Part shown: piece after piece, positions 43,576-56,704 of the stretch
Layout: every line of letters starts with the position of its first letter
Position numbering within the stretch: position 1 is the first letter of the stretch
Assembly: GCA_026122225.1 (NCBI GenBank)
Contig: JANEZZ010000309.1
Location: forward strand, 124,001 to 188,000
Source: Heloderma charlesbogerti
Lineage: Eukaryota > Chordata > Lepidosauria > Squamata > Helodermatidae
Length of the DNA: 64,000 nt
Direction: 5' to 3'
Translations under genes and position numbers: made by a program
The notes under the pieces: model-generated
Databases searched by the model: none
Seen by the model: the letters and a program-made list of their open reading frames with translations, nothing else
Told to the model about the DNA's origin: nothing

Positions 43576-44624
43576 ACATAAACTGTTTGGATCCAGCCTG
43601 CAGCCATTGCTGGGCTGTAAACTGAGAGCATAACCTTTATTAAGATCATTGGTGCTGCTGATATTTCGTTGGGGATAGATCAGATGGGATTGAATCCAGT
43701 CACCTCTCCCCTCTAAGCAGGTGATGCTTATTAACTTGCATTATATTGTCAGATATAGCCAGACAAGGTAATCGCACATTTAGAATTGGGGGCTTTGATT
43801 TCATATGAGAACAGTGTTGTCCATAATTAGGACTTTGTATCCTTCTTGCCTATCAAATTGCCTACCACCAATCTGAGAAATGAGAAAGGGGAACTTAAAA
43901 CTGGCCCCATCTCCCCTCCTCCCGCTCCCAAAGATGGTCAATGCTGCTGAACCCTACATCTGATGGGTTGGGGGATACATGCACAACCACAGCTATTTGC
44001 AAGTATCTTTGAAATGGGGATGTTGTACCATTTTTCATTGTTACTGGTTTCTTAACCCATATGTCAAGACTTCTTGGCAGGGTACACTCAGTTATTTTGC
44101 AGTTGCAAAGCAGGTAGTGGGTGCAGTAACAGGTAGCAGTTAATTTGAGATACAGTTAAAATGATAGCTCTGCAACACACACTGTCCACGGCTGCTATAT
44201 CCACTGTTAATTAAAGCAGTATGCAGATAACATTAATTATATGACACCAAAACATGTGGAATTAACTATGGCCCACAGATAATGATTGTTTTTTTAAATG
44301 TCCTCATTAGTACTGAGCAAATTTCCAAGCCCTGGGCTTAAAGCTGTTATTTCCCAAATCCTTTGCTTTGTTTGTTAATGCTGCAACTCTTTTCTTGTTC
44401 GATGACACAACCTGGCTTTTTCTTCAAAGGGTGTTGCAGATTTGTTGCAAAAGGCCCAATACCTCTGTCCCATCTTAAAGCCTAACCACTGTTATAATAC
44501 CCATGTCAGAGAGCCTGAGGGTACTCTGTGGCCACAGCATTTTTCTAACTTTTGGCAAGCAAACAGGAACTCAGGTAATTAGTCAGCTCCTGTTTTATTT
44601 CTTTTTTTTTTCTGCTAAAGTAGG

Positions 44625-44900
44625 GGAGTTGAAGCTCTGGTCTGTGGGCCAGATCTGGCCCACCTGGGTTTCCAATCCAGCCCTCTGGGTTCCTTTCCCC
44701 AAACCGCCAATCATTTGGTGATGTCCTGGCTTTTCCACTGTTTTTTTTTTACCATTCTAAAAGGTTGAAATGTCTCTTTTAAAGCTTAATTACTGGCAGT
44801 AAGAGCTTTAAGCTAAAATGTGCTGGTATTTTTGCTCACCACTGGAATACGGCCTTCAAAAGCTTCTCTGAACTTGAATTCAGCACTTGGGCTAAAAAAG
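44625..44900 (+). mobile_element. hAT-like MITE, copy 2
   Basis: GGGCCAGATCTGGCCCACCT, CAATCATTTGGTGATGTCC, TTCTAAAAGGTTGAAATGTC and AAGCTAAAATGTGCTGGTAT blocks shared with 56387-56695. The right terminus is incomplete. Confidence 0.6.
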
Positions 44901-46396
44901 ATGCAACACCTCTGCCTATTTTTGCCCACCACCCTTGTCACCATGACCTGAGCTTCCTTGGTCATATAGCCTTCTAGTCCCCTGCTCTGCCCTTTCCATA
45001 GTGTCACCTTCTCCTTATTTGGCAAATACTAATTTCTCCAGTCTTTGTCTTTATCTTTTGTAGCTAGGCCTATTAGAAATAGTATACTTGCCCTTGTGCT
45101 AGGAGGTGGATGTAATAATCAAGCCATTTTTCTGTTCTGTAATTAATGTGCATGCGTGTGTTTTTGAGAACACAAATCTGTAAAAATAAAGTTTGTGCTG
45201 TTGCCGTATGTCTTCATTTACACAGACATAGCTACTGTGTATACATGTGTAACTACTGATGCGGGCCTTAGGGGGGCCTTCAATCTGAGGTGTGGTGCAC
45301 ACACAGCAGACTTAAAACCCCACGATCTTACATGGAGAATATCTACTGCTGAAATGGGTAAATTAGCTCAAGCACTAATTCATGCGCCAAAAAAATATTA
45401 ACTTTATTTTTACAGCTTTTTATTCTCAAAAAACTCACACATGCCCTGAGGGAGATGGGAGGGAGAGTAGGTCCATTCCACCATCCCAGCTGGAAGGCTT
45501 CCCTCATGAAGGCTTTTCCTCCCTCAACTGCCACCACCAGCAGCCATTCCAGCAGGCTGAGCTGAGGGAGATGAGAGAGGGAAGCAGGATCATTTCACTA
45601 GCTCTGCTGAAAGAATCGATTTCCCACCCTATTCCCTCATTTCTTTTTCCTTGTGTGTTGTGCCTTTTTAGACTGTAAGCCTAGTCTTGTTTTACTGATT
45701 TCATGTAAGCCGGCTCAGAAGCCTTTTTGGCTGTGGCACAAGATAAAAATACTTAATAACTGGCCTCTGAATGAAAGCTCTCCAGGCCCTTAGCCACAAT
45801 GTTGGTGGTGAGAGGAAAGGGGAAGAAGCAAAGAGTATACTGAGGCCTTGGCCCCCATCAGAAGCCAACACAAAATAAGTGTGCGAATACACCTAAAATA
45901 AATGATGTAATATATGGGGTGAGCACATTTGTTCTCCTTTGGTGGCATAAAGCTATTTGTAGTGTTACTTCAGTAGGATGAAACTCCTGCTGATTCTCTC
46001 TGCTTTGTCCCCAAATTGAGATCAACTCAATTTGTAATGCTGGCACAAAGGGCAATATATTTATCTCCTGTATTCCAAGTCTTTGGCAGTGCTTCTGCTG
46101 CTAGGACGTAAAGAGCTACTTTGAGCTGTTTCTTTTTGAGCTCATCTGTGGGCCCTCATAAATTGAAAACTCAAAAGAATAAGCGCAAGCTATCACTGTG
46201 ACCCTTGCCTCTTCTCTACCCCTTCTCTCCTTCTTCCAGCATTTTTATTTTTCTTCAGTTCAACTCTGTTGTTTATGGTTGTGTTTGTTATGTTGATATG
46301 AATTAAAAACAAACCTCAGTAGAAATATTTAATAATAAAAAGCCAATTTGTAGGACAGTGGTATTAGCCACTCCCCTCTCTGTCTTTCTTAAATCC

Positions 46397-46398
<2 letters not shown>

Positions 46399-46436
<38 letters not shown>
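46399..46436. repeat. (GT)n(AT)n microsatellite
   Basis: About fifteen GT units followed by four AT units. Confidence 0.95.
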
Positions 46437-46437
<1 letters not shown>

Positions 46438-48026
46438 ATCATTCCCCCACACAGGCCTTTTTATATCCTGAAATAAAAAGCCTTGTATTTCAATTCAGCC
46501 TGGCCATCTGTTTTCCAATCAAAAATGGAGATTGATATTTTACTGCATTGGCTACTGATATTGACCACCCCTGTTGGTTGTTCACAAAAACCTTATGTCA
46601 GATGCTTGCACCCTCCCTAGCAAATGACACTCCATTTCAGTTGTTAGAAGGGGCTGGCTAGAGAATCTGAGGAAAACAATGGATGGTTTTGCAACATTTT
46701 AAAATGTATTTTACATTAAAAAAATAGTCCAAAGGGATATCTGTCTTGCTTTCTCCTCCAATTTATAGCCAATTTCAAAAATCAGCTAGAAAATGGTTAC
46801 TCAAGCAACCCTTAATTATATCAGTTCCCTGGTATTCCTGCCTTATGATTGATCATAAATCCAGTGTCAGAACACTATAAAGAACTATGTGACATTTTTG
46901 AAGGTTTACCTGTTAACCTACTCAGAATAAAATTAAACCAGAAGACCAAAGCACCCCCATAGTATCTGTTATATAAGGTAAATGTAAGGCGGATAGGTGC
47001 AATATATATTTGACAGTTATTCTTACTTGAATGAGGCACACTAAGCAATGTAAATTGATGCTCTGTTTTCTTTAGAATTTTGAATAACTTGGCTGTTCAT
47101 GAAATGCAGCTTGGCTATCACAAAATGCTTGGTGAATCATCTGTAAATGAAGGCAAATAATGTGCTCTGGCTTTCTGGCAATAACAGTGAATTCTCTTTT
47201 TACTTTATATTTCCATTTTATGTTTTATGTTCAGTTTCAGTAGCTCCCTTGTTTCTTTGCTTTCTAGAGCCAGCTAGAATCTGCCATTCACGTAATCTTC
47301 AAGCTCCCTGGCGCTTCTGATTATTATGTTTGGCTGGCAAAAATTACTCTTATTTTGCTAGATGATCTAATTTTGGCTAATTATGATACATTTGGTATCC
47401 TTCATTTAAAAGCTGCCTTCCAAAATAGGTTAATAGAACCATGACTGGAAAAATGAGATACAAGTATTTGTCACTTCTGTGGTTTGTTATCCTGAAGTTG
47501 GAAACAGCTTTGCATTTAATTAAAGCCTGCAGCTTTGGATAATGGCTTTGAGAAATCCTTGCAACATTGTACAGGAGGTTAGGTGTAAATTGTTTGAGAT
47601 GAGGGAGGCAAATGTGATCATGAGATTCTATTGTGGGGCTTTCAACTTTTAGAAGGTTATAAAACTTCTTCAAAGCTTTCCTGGTGCTGAAACATATAGT
47701 AGTGGTGGGCCACATTACTTAACGGAATAGAGAGGAGCATTTGTTTGGGCCCCAAGCCATGCAGACACCCGTATGGTTTTGTGACCTTGCTTTCCTATTT
47801 CCATTTTTGGAGTGTAGATTTTGAACAGATTAGCCTTCTGTGGGGCCTTACATTTGTCTGGGTTGCAGTAGAGTAATGTACATGTAATTATTTGTACATG
47901 TACATGTAATTGCTTTTATATCAATGTCTTCAGGATTAATCCCACCACACAATATATACAGAAGACAGGTCACTCAAAGTTTATCAGAAAGAATTGGTGG
48001 TTGCCTAGGTAATCACACTAGCAACA

Positions 48027-48612
48027 TTGAAGAACGTAAGAAGAGCTGTGCTGGATCAGACCAAAGGTCTACTTAGTCTAGCATTCTGTTCCCACAGTGG
48101 CTAACCACATGCCTATGGGAAGCCCACAAGCAGGACATGAGTGCAGTACCACCCTTCTGTTTGTGTTGCTGAGCAAGTGATTTTCAGAGGCATATTGCCT
48201 CAGATACTGGAGGTAATATATAGGCATCATGACTAGTAGCCATTGATAGCCTTATTCTCCATGAATTTATCTTATCCCCTTTTAGAGGTGTCCAAGTTGG
48301 TGGCGTCACTGTATCTGACAGTAGCAAATTCCACAGTTTGACCAAGGGCTGTGTGAAGAATTACTTCCAATTATCTATCTTGAACCTCCCACCATTCAGC
48401 TTCACAGGATGACCCCTGGTTCTTGTATTGTGAGAGAAGGATCAAAACTTCTCCCTATCCACTTCCTTCACATCATGCATAATTTTGTATGCCTCTCTCA
48501 TGTCTCCCCTTACTTCCCTTTTTTTCTAAGCTAAAACCCCCCCAGACATTGTAACCTTTCCTCCAGCGCCTTGAGCTGCCCTGAGGGTTGATCATTTTGT
48601 CTCCAGAAGGTT
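48027..48612 (-). mobile_element. L3/CR1-like LINE 3' coding remnant
   Basis: On the + strand: GAAGAGCTGTGCTGGATCAG, CACAGTGGCTAACCACATGC, GTGTGAAGAATTACTTCC and CATGCATAATTTTGTATGCC. Read on the minus strand it is a decayed C-terminus of a CR1/L3-type ORF2 (KIMH..., KLNVG.R, KYFFTQ-like order) with its 3' UTR. It is degraded, with no open frame. Confidence 0.65.
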
Positions 48613-49265
48613 ATTTTGGTTGCCCCCCACCCCCAAATCTTCCCTTCTCTTCTGAAATATCAGGAATGGCTGTGCTAAGGATGGGGATTTGTGTGGAGTA
48701 GACAAAAAAGTTATCTTGGGTCACTATGTATTTCCTCCCTACTGAATTGAACAGTGACTCTGATTTGGGATTGAAGCTTGGAATGTGAAGAGTACGGTTC
48801 ACTTCAGATTATTTGAAAGAACTCTGCTTCAATACCCTTCCCTGAGGTCATCTTCCACACATGACAAATGTCTCCAGCTTTTGCAAACTCTACCTCTTTC
48901 TGTGGCACAAGCTGTTTCCCGCCTCCCAGCTGAGCAGAGCAGAGCAGAGCAAGCTGCTCCAGCTGGTCCAGGGACTACAGAAGCAGGCAAGCTCCCAGAG
49001 AGCGAGCGAACAGAGCGAGCGGACAGGGGGAGCAAACAGGAGTTGGCCAGGGGAGTTCGGCAGGGGAGGTCAAGGGGGAGGCCCCTAACATGTTTTTAAA
49101 ATTATTTTTATTTTTTATTTTAACTAACTTTTTTCCTTTTATTTGTCTTGTAACACACACTTTCACACCAGTGGGACTCTGCTTTTAACCTCTACTGAGT
49201 AGAGGAGCAGGCACAGGCTAGTCTAGAACAATCACAGAGCTGGACACAAAAAGGGAAAAGAGGCT

Positions 49266-50105
49266 ATGGAAGGACAAGACTCTCCAGTGGTGGTGACCTG
49301 CAAGGTGTGTGCAATGTTTGTTTTCTTGCCTGAGAACAACATGGCCTACACCTGCAACAAGTGCAAGTTGATCACGCTGCTGGAGGAAAAAGTAAGTGGA
49401 CTGGAGCGGTGACTGTCGACCCTCCGGGGAATAAGAGAACACAAAGAGTTCTTGGACAGAATGGGGGAACTACAGCAGCAAAGGGCAGACCAGAAGCTTG
49501 AAGAGCAACAGCAAGATGAGGCAGTGGGAAATGCTGAGGTGAGGAAAAATGGAATAGAGGATACTCCTTGGAAAAGGGTGACAGTTAGGAGAAGAAGAAC
49601 TAGACACCACTCTGCACCAGTGGAAGCAGTGGAGCTGTGGAACCGATTCCAGGTACTTGCGGATGAGACTGGAGGACAGCCTGCAGAGGAAGAATCACAG
49701 GGGAACCTGCATGAGCGTGAGCAAGAGGCTGAAGGTCAGTCAAACAGAGGCGATGAAACCCAGGCCTACAAGAAGAAGAAGAGAAGAGTGGTAGTAGTGG
49801 GAGACTCCTTGCTGCATGGGATCGAGACCCAAGTATGTCGCGAAGACCCGTGGACTCGCCAGGTATGTTGTCTCCCGGGAGGACAGATTAGAGACGTGAC
49901 TGAAAGGTTGCCTGCACTCATAAAGCCCACTGACAGGTATCCCTTTCTTCTCATCCATGTGGGAACAAATGATAACGCCAAGCGGAGCTACGAAGAAATC
50001 ACATCAGACTTTGAAGCTTTGGGAAGGAAACTCAAGAACTTTGGGGCCCAGATAGTTTTCTCATCCATCCTTCCAGTAATTAGAAGAGGGATAGAAAGGG
50101 AATGA
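49266..50105 (+). pseudogene. CR1 ORF1 with zinc-finger-like and esterase domains
   Basis: 280 codons from ATG 49266 with one in-frame TGA at 49410-49412, where CGA/CGG-type Arg codons surround it and CpG decay is likely. The N-terminus has a C-x2-C...C-x2-C cluster (CKVC near residue 13, CNKC near 31) like the PHD-type finger of CR1 ORF1. It is followed by a coiled polar stretch. From residue about 175 comes an SGNH-esterase domain: VVVVGDSLLHG (nucleophile Ser block) and HVGTND near residue 231. Downstream ATG 49452 gives the open 217-codon part. CR1 ORF1 acts as an RNA-binding partner of the retrotransposon particle. Confidence 0.85.
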
Positions 50106-50420
50106 AAAATACTCCAGGTGAATGACTGGCTACGAAGGTGGTGCTGACGAGAGAGATTTGGATTCTGGGACCACGGGCTATACTTCCTGGAAGATGGGCT
50201 GTTGGCTAGGGATGGGTTGCACCTCACAAAGGATGGGAAGAATGTGTTTGGCCACAGCATGAAGAACTTCATCAGGAGGGCTTTAAACTGAATCCCATGG
50301 GGAAGGGAGATGTAATGTTGGGGGTAACAATGGACATAGGCGCATGCACTGCAATGGAGAGAACAGCTCTGATAGCGCCCAATAATAGTCTTCAGACACA
50401 TGTAGGAAGAAAGCCAGACT

Positions 50421-53199
50421 ATGGCGCACATGGTCTTCGATGTCAATATACAATATAATGCCCAGAGTAGGGGAAACAAACAGAACAAACTTGAACTCTT
50501 AATACAAGAGGGAAATTATGACCTGATAGGTATAACTGAGACTTGGTGGGATGATTCCCATGACTGGAATACAGCAGTTGAAGGATATAACTTGTTCAAA
50601 AAGAACAGGAGCAACAGAAAGGGAGGTGGGGTTGCACTGTATGTGAAAAATACATATCTCTGCACAGAAATACAGGAGGAGGAGCTTGGTAGCCCCATCG
50701 AGAGCATCTGGGTTGAAATAAATGGAGCAAAGAATAAAAGGAACCTGGTGGTCGGAGTCTACTACCGGCCACCCAATCAAGGAGAAGACAAGGATGAAAC
50801 TTTTGAAAAGTAAATAGCCAATGTTTTAAGGAAGCATGATGTAGTAGTAATGGGGGACTTCAATTTCCCCGATATTTGTTGGGAGACAAATTCTGCAAAA
50901 CATGGCCCCTCCAGGAAATTCCTGACTTGTGTGGCAGATAACTTCCTCCTACAGAAAGTGGAGGAAGGAACAAGAGGATCGGCTATCCTTGACTTGATCC
51001 TAACCAACAGAGATGACTTAGTGGATAAAGTAGCAGTTACAGGAACTCTGGGGGAAAGCGACCATGTTGTACTTGAGTTCTTGGTTCTAAGGGAAGCAAA
51101 AGCCTAGTGTAGTCAAACGCGTACCCTGGATTTTAGGAAAGCTGATTTTCATAAACTTAGAACAATGATCAGTAATGTCCCATGGCAAGCGATGCTAGCG
51201 AGAAAAGGAGTCCAAGATGGGTGGGAGCTTTTAAAAAAGGAAATTCTCAAGGCACAATCACAAGCAATTCCAACAAGAAGAAAAGGTGGAAGACAACAGA
51301 AGAAGCCAATGTGGCTTCACAAAAAGCTTAGGGATGACCTGAAAACAAAAAAGGACACATATAGGAAGTGGAAAGAAGGCCAAGTAACAAAGGAAGAGTA
51401 CAGGCAGATAGCACAGAATTGCAGGGATGGCGTCAGGAAGGCTAAAGCTGAGAATGAGCTGAGGTTAGCAAGGGATGTTAAAAACAACAAAAAGGCTTTC
51501 TTCAGCTACGTGCATAGTAAAAGGCAGAGGAAAGAAATGGTGGTTCAGCTATTAAATAAGGATGGCAAAACGATAACAGATGACAAAGAAAAGGCAGAGG
51601 TGCTCAATTCCTACTTTGGCTCAGTCTTCTCCCAAAAGAAGGTCTATGACCCCGCTGGCAAAGGTGAAGTACAGGCTGAAGGGGCAGGATTGCAGCTTGA
51701 GATCGACAGGCATATGGTCAAGGAACACCTCATTACTTTGAATGAGTTCAAATCTCCAGGGCCAGATGAACTGCATCCTAGAGTCATAAAGGAAGTGGCA
51801 GAAGAAGTCTCAGAACCGCTGTCTATTCTCTTTGAGAAATCATGGAGGATGGGGGAAGTGCCAGATGACTGGAGGAGGGCTAACGTTGTCCCTATCTTCA
51901 AAAAGGGTAAAAAGGAGGAACCTGGGAACTACAGACCAGTCAGTCTGACATCAATCCCTGGGAAAATTCTGGAGGAGATCATAAAGCAATCCATCTGGAA
52001 GCACCTTGACAACAATGCCGTGATTACTCGAAGCCAGCATGGATTTGTCAAGAACAAGTCCTGCCAGACAAATCTGATCTCATTTTTTGATCAAGTCACC
52101 TCCCCTGTAGACCGTGGCTGTAGACATCATATACCTCGACTTCAGCAAAGCTTTCGACAAAGTGCCCCATGATATCCTGATGAGCAAACTAGCTCAAAGT
52201 GGGCTAGATGAAACAACGATCCGGTGGATCCACAGTTGGCTACAGAATCGGACTCAAAGAGTGCTTATCAATGGGACCTTCTCCAACTGGGGAGAGGTAA
52301 CGAGTGGGGTACCACAGGGCTCAGTCCTGGGCCTAGTGCTCTTCAACATTTTTATTGATGACTTGGAGGAGGAGGTGCAGGGAATGCTGATCAAATTTGA
52401 AGATGACACAAAATTGGGAGGGATAGCTAATACTTTGGAAGACAGAAACAAAATTCAAAGTGATCTGGATAGACTGGAGCGCTGGGCAGAAAACAACAGA
52501 ATGACATTGAATAGGGACAAATGCCAAGTTCTGCACCTAGGAAAAAGAAACAAAATGCACAGTTACAAGATGGGGGATACGTGGCTCAATCACACTACAA
52601 GCGAGAAGGATCTTGGCATTGTTGTCGATCACCAGCTGACTATGAGCCAACAATGTGATGTGGCTGCAAAAAAGGCAAATGCTCTTTGGGGCTGCATTCA
52701 TAGAAGCATTGCTTCCAAATCCCGGGAAGTACTAGTTCCCCTCTACTCAGCACTGGTTAGGCCTCATCTGGAGTACTGTGTCCAGTTCTGGGCACCACAC
52801 TTTAAGAAGGATGCAGACAAACTGGAGAGGGTTCAGAGGAGGGCAACAAAGATGATCAGGGGACTGGAAACAAATCCCTATGAAGAGAGACTGAAAGAAC
52901 TGGGCATGTTTAGCCTTGAGAAGAGAAGACTGAGGGGAGATATGATAGCACTCTTCAAGTACTTGAAAGGTTGTCACAGAGAAGAAGGCTAGGATCTCTT
53001 CTTGATCATCCCAGAGTGCAGGACATGGAATAATGGGCTCAAGTTACAGGAAGCCAGATTCTGGCTGAACATCAGGAAAAACTTCCTGACTGTAAGAGCA
53101 ATACGACAATGAAACCAATTACCTGGGGAGGTGGTGGGCTCTCCCACACTGGAGGCCTTTAAGACGAGGCTGGACAGCCATTTGTCAGGGATGCTCTGA
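50421..53199 (+). pseudogene. CR1 ORF2 (endonuclease-reverse transcriptase), broken
   Basis: Endonuclease part 50460-51100 ([44 protein letters not shown]), then linker and RT (51165 onward: PDDWRRANVVPIFKKG, NYRPVSLTS). Breaks: TAA at 50811, TAG at 51105, a frameshift near 52110 from which motif A (YLDFSKAFDKVPHD) continues in the next frame, and TAG at 52990. The catalytic box reads F-E-D-D instead of the usual F-A-D-D (about 52400). Motif B (SGVPQGSVLG) is intact. The tail ends with LEAFKTRLDSHLSGML-like sequence at 53199. Confidence 0.87.
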
Positions 53200-53281
53200 C
53201 TTGGATTCCTGCATTGAGCAGGGGGTTGGACTTGATGGCCTTGTGGGCCCCTTCCAGCCCTACTATTCTATGATTCTATGA

Positions 53282-54946
53282 ATGAACAAGGTCCAACATG
53301 CCAGAAAAACAATCCCTATATCTCAATCAAGAGAGCCAAAGAACAACCAATAGGGTAGTCTTCCCCAGCTTAGTGCCCTCCCCGATGTATTAGACTTTAA
53401 CTCCGGTCATTCCCTAGTCAGCATGGGGATGGTGGGAGTGGTAGTCCAAAGTATATGGAGTGTTGACAAAGGCAGCAGTTTGGCCAGAGCCACTTAGTAA
53501 CTTGAGTGTGTACCTATTATATGCTGTGGCTTATCTGTTCAGGGGCCAATCTGCGTGGCTGACTTAATGCAGTCGTATACCACATTGGGTCGTTTCTGAC
53601 AGATGATGCTGTTGCCAATCTGCTGCCGTCCCGCAGTATCCATCCTGAAAATGTGCATTTTTGGAAAGTCCTTATACTCCGTTGTTTTACTTAAATGCAG
53701 CTCTGGAGCGGTTCTGCGGCAGTGTGCTCTGACCCCCTGCATTAAATTCTGGGTGTGCCTCTGTGGCCTGGCTGTGACCAGCAAGTGATGTGGTCAAGGG
53801 GTGGAGTTGCCCCTTCACCATCACCCCCATTCTCTCTTTTCCCCATTTGCAGGAGGGCTGCTTTGACAATAAGTAGCCTCCTTTTCCAATTCATAATAGC
53901 GGTGGCGCTGTTTCACTCACAATTATGGAGAAGCCTGTTTATATGTAGTGCACAATAAAGAATACGCAGAGCTGAAGGAAAAAGGACAGCCAGTAGAATG
54001 AGCCTGCAGCCGTGGAATTTTGCTGTCGCATTACTGCGATACATCAATAACTTCACAGTGGCGCAGCACACCTACAACTAAAGAATACCTAGAAAGGAAG
54101 GGGAGAGGGCATTTCGCAGTCACGCGATACACCTACAACTAAGGAATACCCAGAGGGGAAGGAGAAAGGGCATCCAGTACAGCAAGGGAGCATGGACAGG
54201 GCTGGGAACAAACCTTCCCAATCACAGAATTGCGCTGGGTTGCCCCTTCAGAGTAATGCGGCAGCTTGCTTTTTCCACTCACAGATAGCAGCCGCTGATT
54301 CATTCATGTCTGCCCTTCAGAATAGTCCCCCTGTGTGTGTGATTTTCCGTTGTGGGGAGGCTTAGTTTGAGTTGGGGGAAGCGGAGGTAGCAGCAGCAGT
54401 ACCCACCGCTGCTGCTACAGCGCACTAGCATAAGGAGGCAATTCTAGCCCTTTCCCTCTGTGCAGGACCTAGGCGCCTCCTGTTTGCCTGCCTGTCGGCC
54501 TGTCCCTGGGCTTCAATATTGCTGGTTCACAGTTGGTGGATGAGAGGGGGAGAGGTGTAGGGTAAACTATCAGACATTACTCAACTCTTCCATTAAACTT
54601 CCCTGAGCAGTGGACCATGGAGAGGGGCAAAGCAAGGCCCTCTCATTGGCTCAGCAGCATCCATGGGGTTGATGACGTTCACTTCCACTAGCGGGACTCC
54701 GCCCATTCAACTGCAAAGTAAGGTGGATTAAAGTGCAGTTTGACATGTGAAAAACAGGTTTTAAGGTAGTGTTTACTCCACATTTTTTGCTTCGTGTGCC
54801 TGGGATGAACCAAAAGTGATTTCATGAAAACCCGGATAATACTGGAAGCGCTTCTCATTCTTTTTCCATGTAGACTCCCTGCCCCCCCCCCGGATGTTTG
54901 GGGATGGAGAGTCCTGCCTCACTGTAAGGAATTGGTCTGGGTCCCT
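53282..54946 (+). other. ARSB: ARSB intron 1, no gene recognised
   Basis: Mixed composition. 53985-54180 has a local near-duplication: TACACCTACAACTAAGGAATACC-type sequence occurs twice (about 54060-54090 and 54130-54155). No exon. Confidence 0.35.
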
Positions 54947-55023
54947 CCAGATGTTTTGGATAATAATTCCCACCATCCCAGCCACTGGCCATGCTGGCTA
55001 GGACTATTGGGAGTTGTAGTCCA
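54947..55023. mobile_element. palindromic hAT-type MITE
   Basis: Left arm CCAGATGTTTTGGATAATAA.. and right arm ..TTGGGAGTTGTAGTCCAAAA fold back on each other around CAGCCACTGGCCATGCTGGC. Same family as 56705-56826 and 61572-61690. Confidence 0.65.
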
Positions 55024-55350
55024 AAACTCTGGAATGAGCTCCGTAGTGAAGTTCGCCTGGCACCTACATTGTATTCTTTTCAGCGCCAGGTGAAGACCTA
55101 TTTATTTTCCCAGGCGTTTTAGCATTTTAGCTTTCTAAATTTTTATCTTTGCTGTGTTAAATCTGTATTTTAAACTTCTGCACTGCTGCTAGGTTTTATT
55201 ATGGTTGTATTGTTATATTGTGGTTTTAATGTTCTATATATTTTAAATTGTTTTATTGTGTGTTGTTTGGTTTTAATTTTTGTGAACCGCCCAGAGAGCT
55301 TCAGCTATTGGGCGGTATAGAAAAAAAATGAATAAATAAATAAAATAAAC
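55024..55350 (+). mobile_element. L2 LINE, C-terminus of ORF2 and 3' UTR
   Basis: 55022-55120 translates to the L2 ORF2 C-terminus (LWNELRSEVRLA..., QVKTYLFSQAF, then TAG). It is followed by the 3' UTR GTTGTATTGTTATATTGTGG... GTGAACCGCCCAGAGAGC and GGGCGGTATAGAAA with an (AAAT)n tail. Nearly identical to 26163-26325 in the shared 135 bp. Confidence 0.85.
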
Positions 55351-56111
55351 ATCTTGAAGGACCCAGATTGGGAAAGGGTTTGGTTGAGTAGAGCCGCAAT
55401 GTTGAGTAGAGCCTATCATTTGGCTAGATTACTCAATTAATATTTTTTAAAAGATTGATTGGGCAATGGATTTTTAAAAATAGTTTTAATTTATATTTTT
55501 AATAGGAGAACTTAAAAAAATAATGCAGAAGGCCGGATCATCTTAGAAGAGGTATTATTCTTTCTGTCTTCTAAGATGAGGCCTGCTATGAGATGATTGC
55601 TTGATCAGTTGACTAAATCTTATATGATTAAACACAGGCTGCAATCCTGTACACATTTACCTGGGAGTAAACCCCACTGAACTTCTAAGTAAACATTGCA
55701 CTGTTTTCTTTAATTGGGTGACAGCCGTATTTTCAAGTCATTACACTTACACCCCCCTCCCCCAATAATTCCTAACTACCTGCCCTGTTCCATGGACAGA
55801 TATCTAGATCCAGCCCAAAGTGACAGAAGCAGCAGTTCTGTGTTTTGCTTTCTTTGATTTGTATTCATAGCATGGAAGCCTCGCAAATGTACACTAATTA
55901 TTTTAAGTGATCTTCTCCCTCCCCCAGCACCACTCACTGCTGTTTATCTTTGTATATTTTTCAGATGCAATATATTGAAGTTGCATTGATTGATTTTTGG
56001 AATGTTCAGATTTGCTTTCTCTGAAGATAAATATGTTGCTTCAGATAGTGCTGCTTAAGCATCCCGGCATTAAGCTGTAGCCAGTATGTGAAGTACACTT
56101 GTTTTCATTAG
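55351..56111 (+). other. ARSB: ARSB intron 1, segment before exon 2
   Basis: 55628-55690 (GCTGCAATCCTGTACACATT...GGGAGTAAACCCCACTGAAC) matches the short CAATCCTAT-type MITE. Otherwise nothing is recognised. The acceptor TTTTCATTAG precedes exon 2. Confidence 0.5.
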
Positions 56112-56303
<192 letters not shown>

Positions 56304-56386
56304 TGACACTTAACTTTACTCTGTTTTCCTCTATTTAGGATACTGCCCCTTCTAGAATTTATGATGGCTTTATAGTTTCCTTCGAG

Positions 56387-56695
56387 CAGGGTGGTCAAAC
56401 CTTAGGCCTGCAGGCCAAATCTGGCTCACCTGGGTTCCTAGTCCAAGGTTCCCCAGATGGCCACGCCCCTCTCCCTTTCCTCCTGGCTGCTGATTGTTTG
56501 ATCCCCATTCTAAAAGGTTGAAATGCCTCTCCTAAGGTGTAATTACTGGCACTCAGAGCTTTAAGCTAAAATATGCTGGTATTTTTGGCCCTACCCCCTT
56601 TGCCTTTGGCCCTGCCCACAACTGGAATGTGGTCCCAAGAGCTTCTCCCAAATTGAATTTAGTCTTGGTCTGAAAGAGGTTCATCATCACCCCTG
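56387..56695 (+). mobile_element. hAT-like MITE, copy 3 (both ends visible)
   Basis: Left end CAGGGTGGTCAAACCT, right end GAGGTTCATCATCACCCCTG. These are inverted with a few mismatches and of hAT type. The flanking octamers CCTTCGAG and CTTTAGAG agree at 6 of 8 positions, consistent with an 8-bp hAT duplication shifted by a base. Interior blocks match 43255 and 44625. Confidence 0.7.
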
Positions 56696-56704
56696 CTTTA
56701 GAGT

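Larger units (their letters stand above)
48925..53281 (+). mobile_element. nearly full-length CR1 LINE
   Basis: GC-rich 5' region from about 48925 (CAGAGCAGAGCAGAGCAAGC...), ORF1 at 49266-50105, ORF2 at about 50420-53199, and the CR1 3' signature TATTCTATGATTCTATGA ending near 53281. About 4.35 kb, so essentially complete. It lies inside ARSB intron 1 in sense orientation. It carries few stops for an element this long, so it is fairly young but not intact. Confidence 0.9.
41979..56111 (+). other. ARSB: ARSB intron 1
   Basis: 14.1 kb, GTAGGA...CATTAG. It contains hAT-like MITEs (about 43255 and 44625), a GT microsatellite (46399), an L3-like LINE piece (48027), the nearly full CR1 (48925-53281), a palindromic MITE (54947) and an L2 end (55024). 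Between these the sequence is unique-looking with no additional exon recognised. 53282-54946 carries only weak repeat-like signals. Confidence 0.9.

Noticed and set aside
49452..50105. Host esterase gene, because of the SGNH motifs
   Set aside because: The esterase domain is a normal part of CR1 ORF1, and the frame is followed by CR1 ORF2 and the CR1 3' end.
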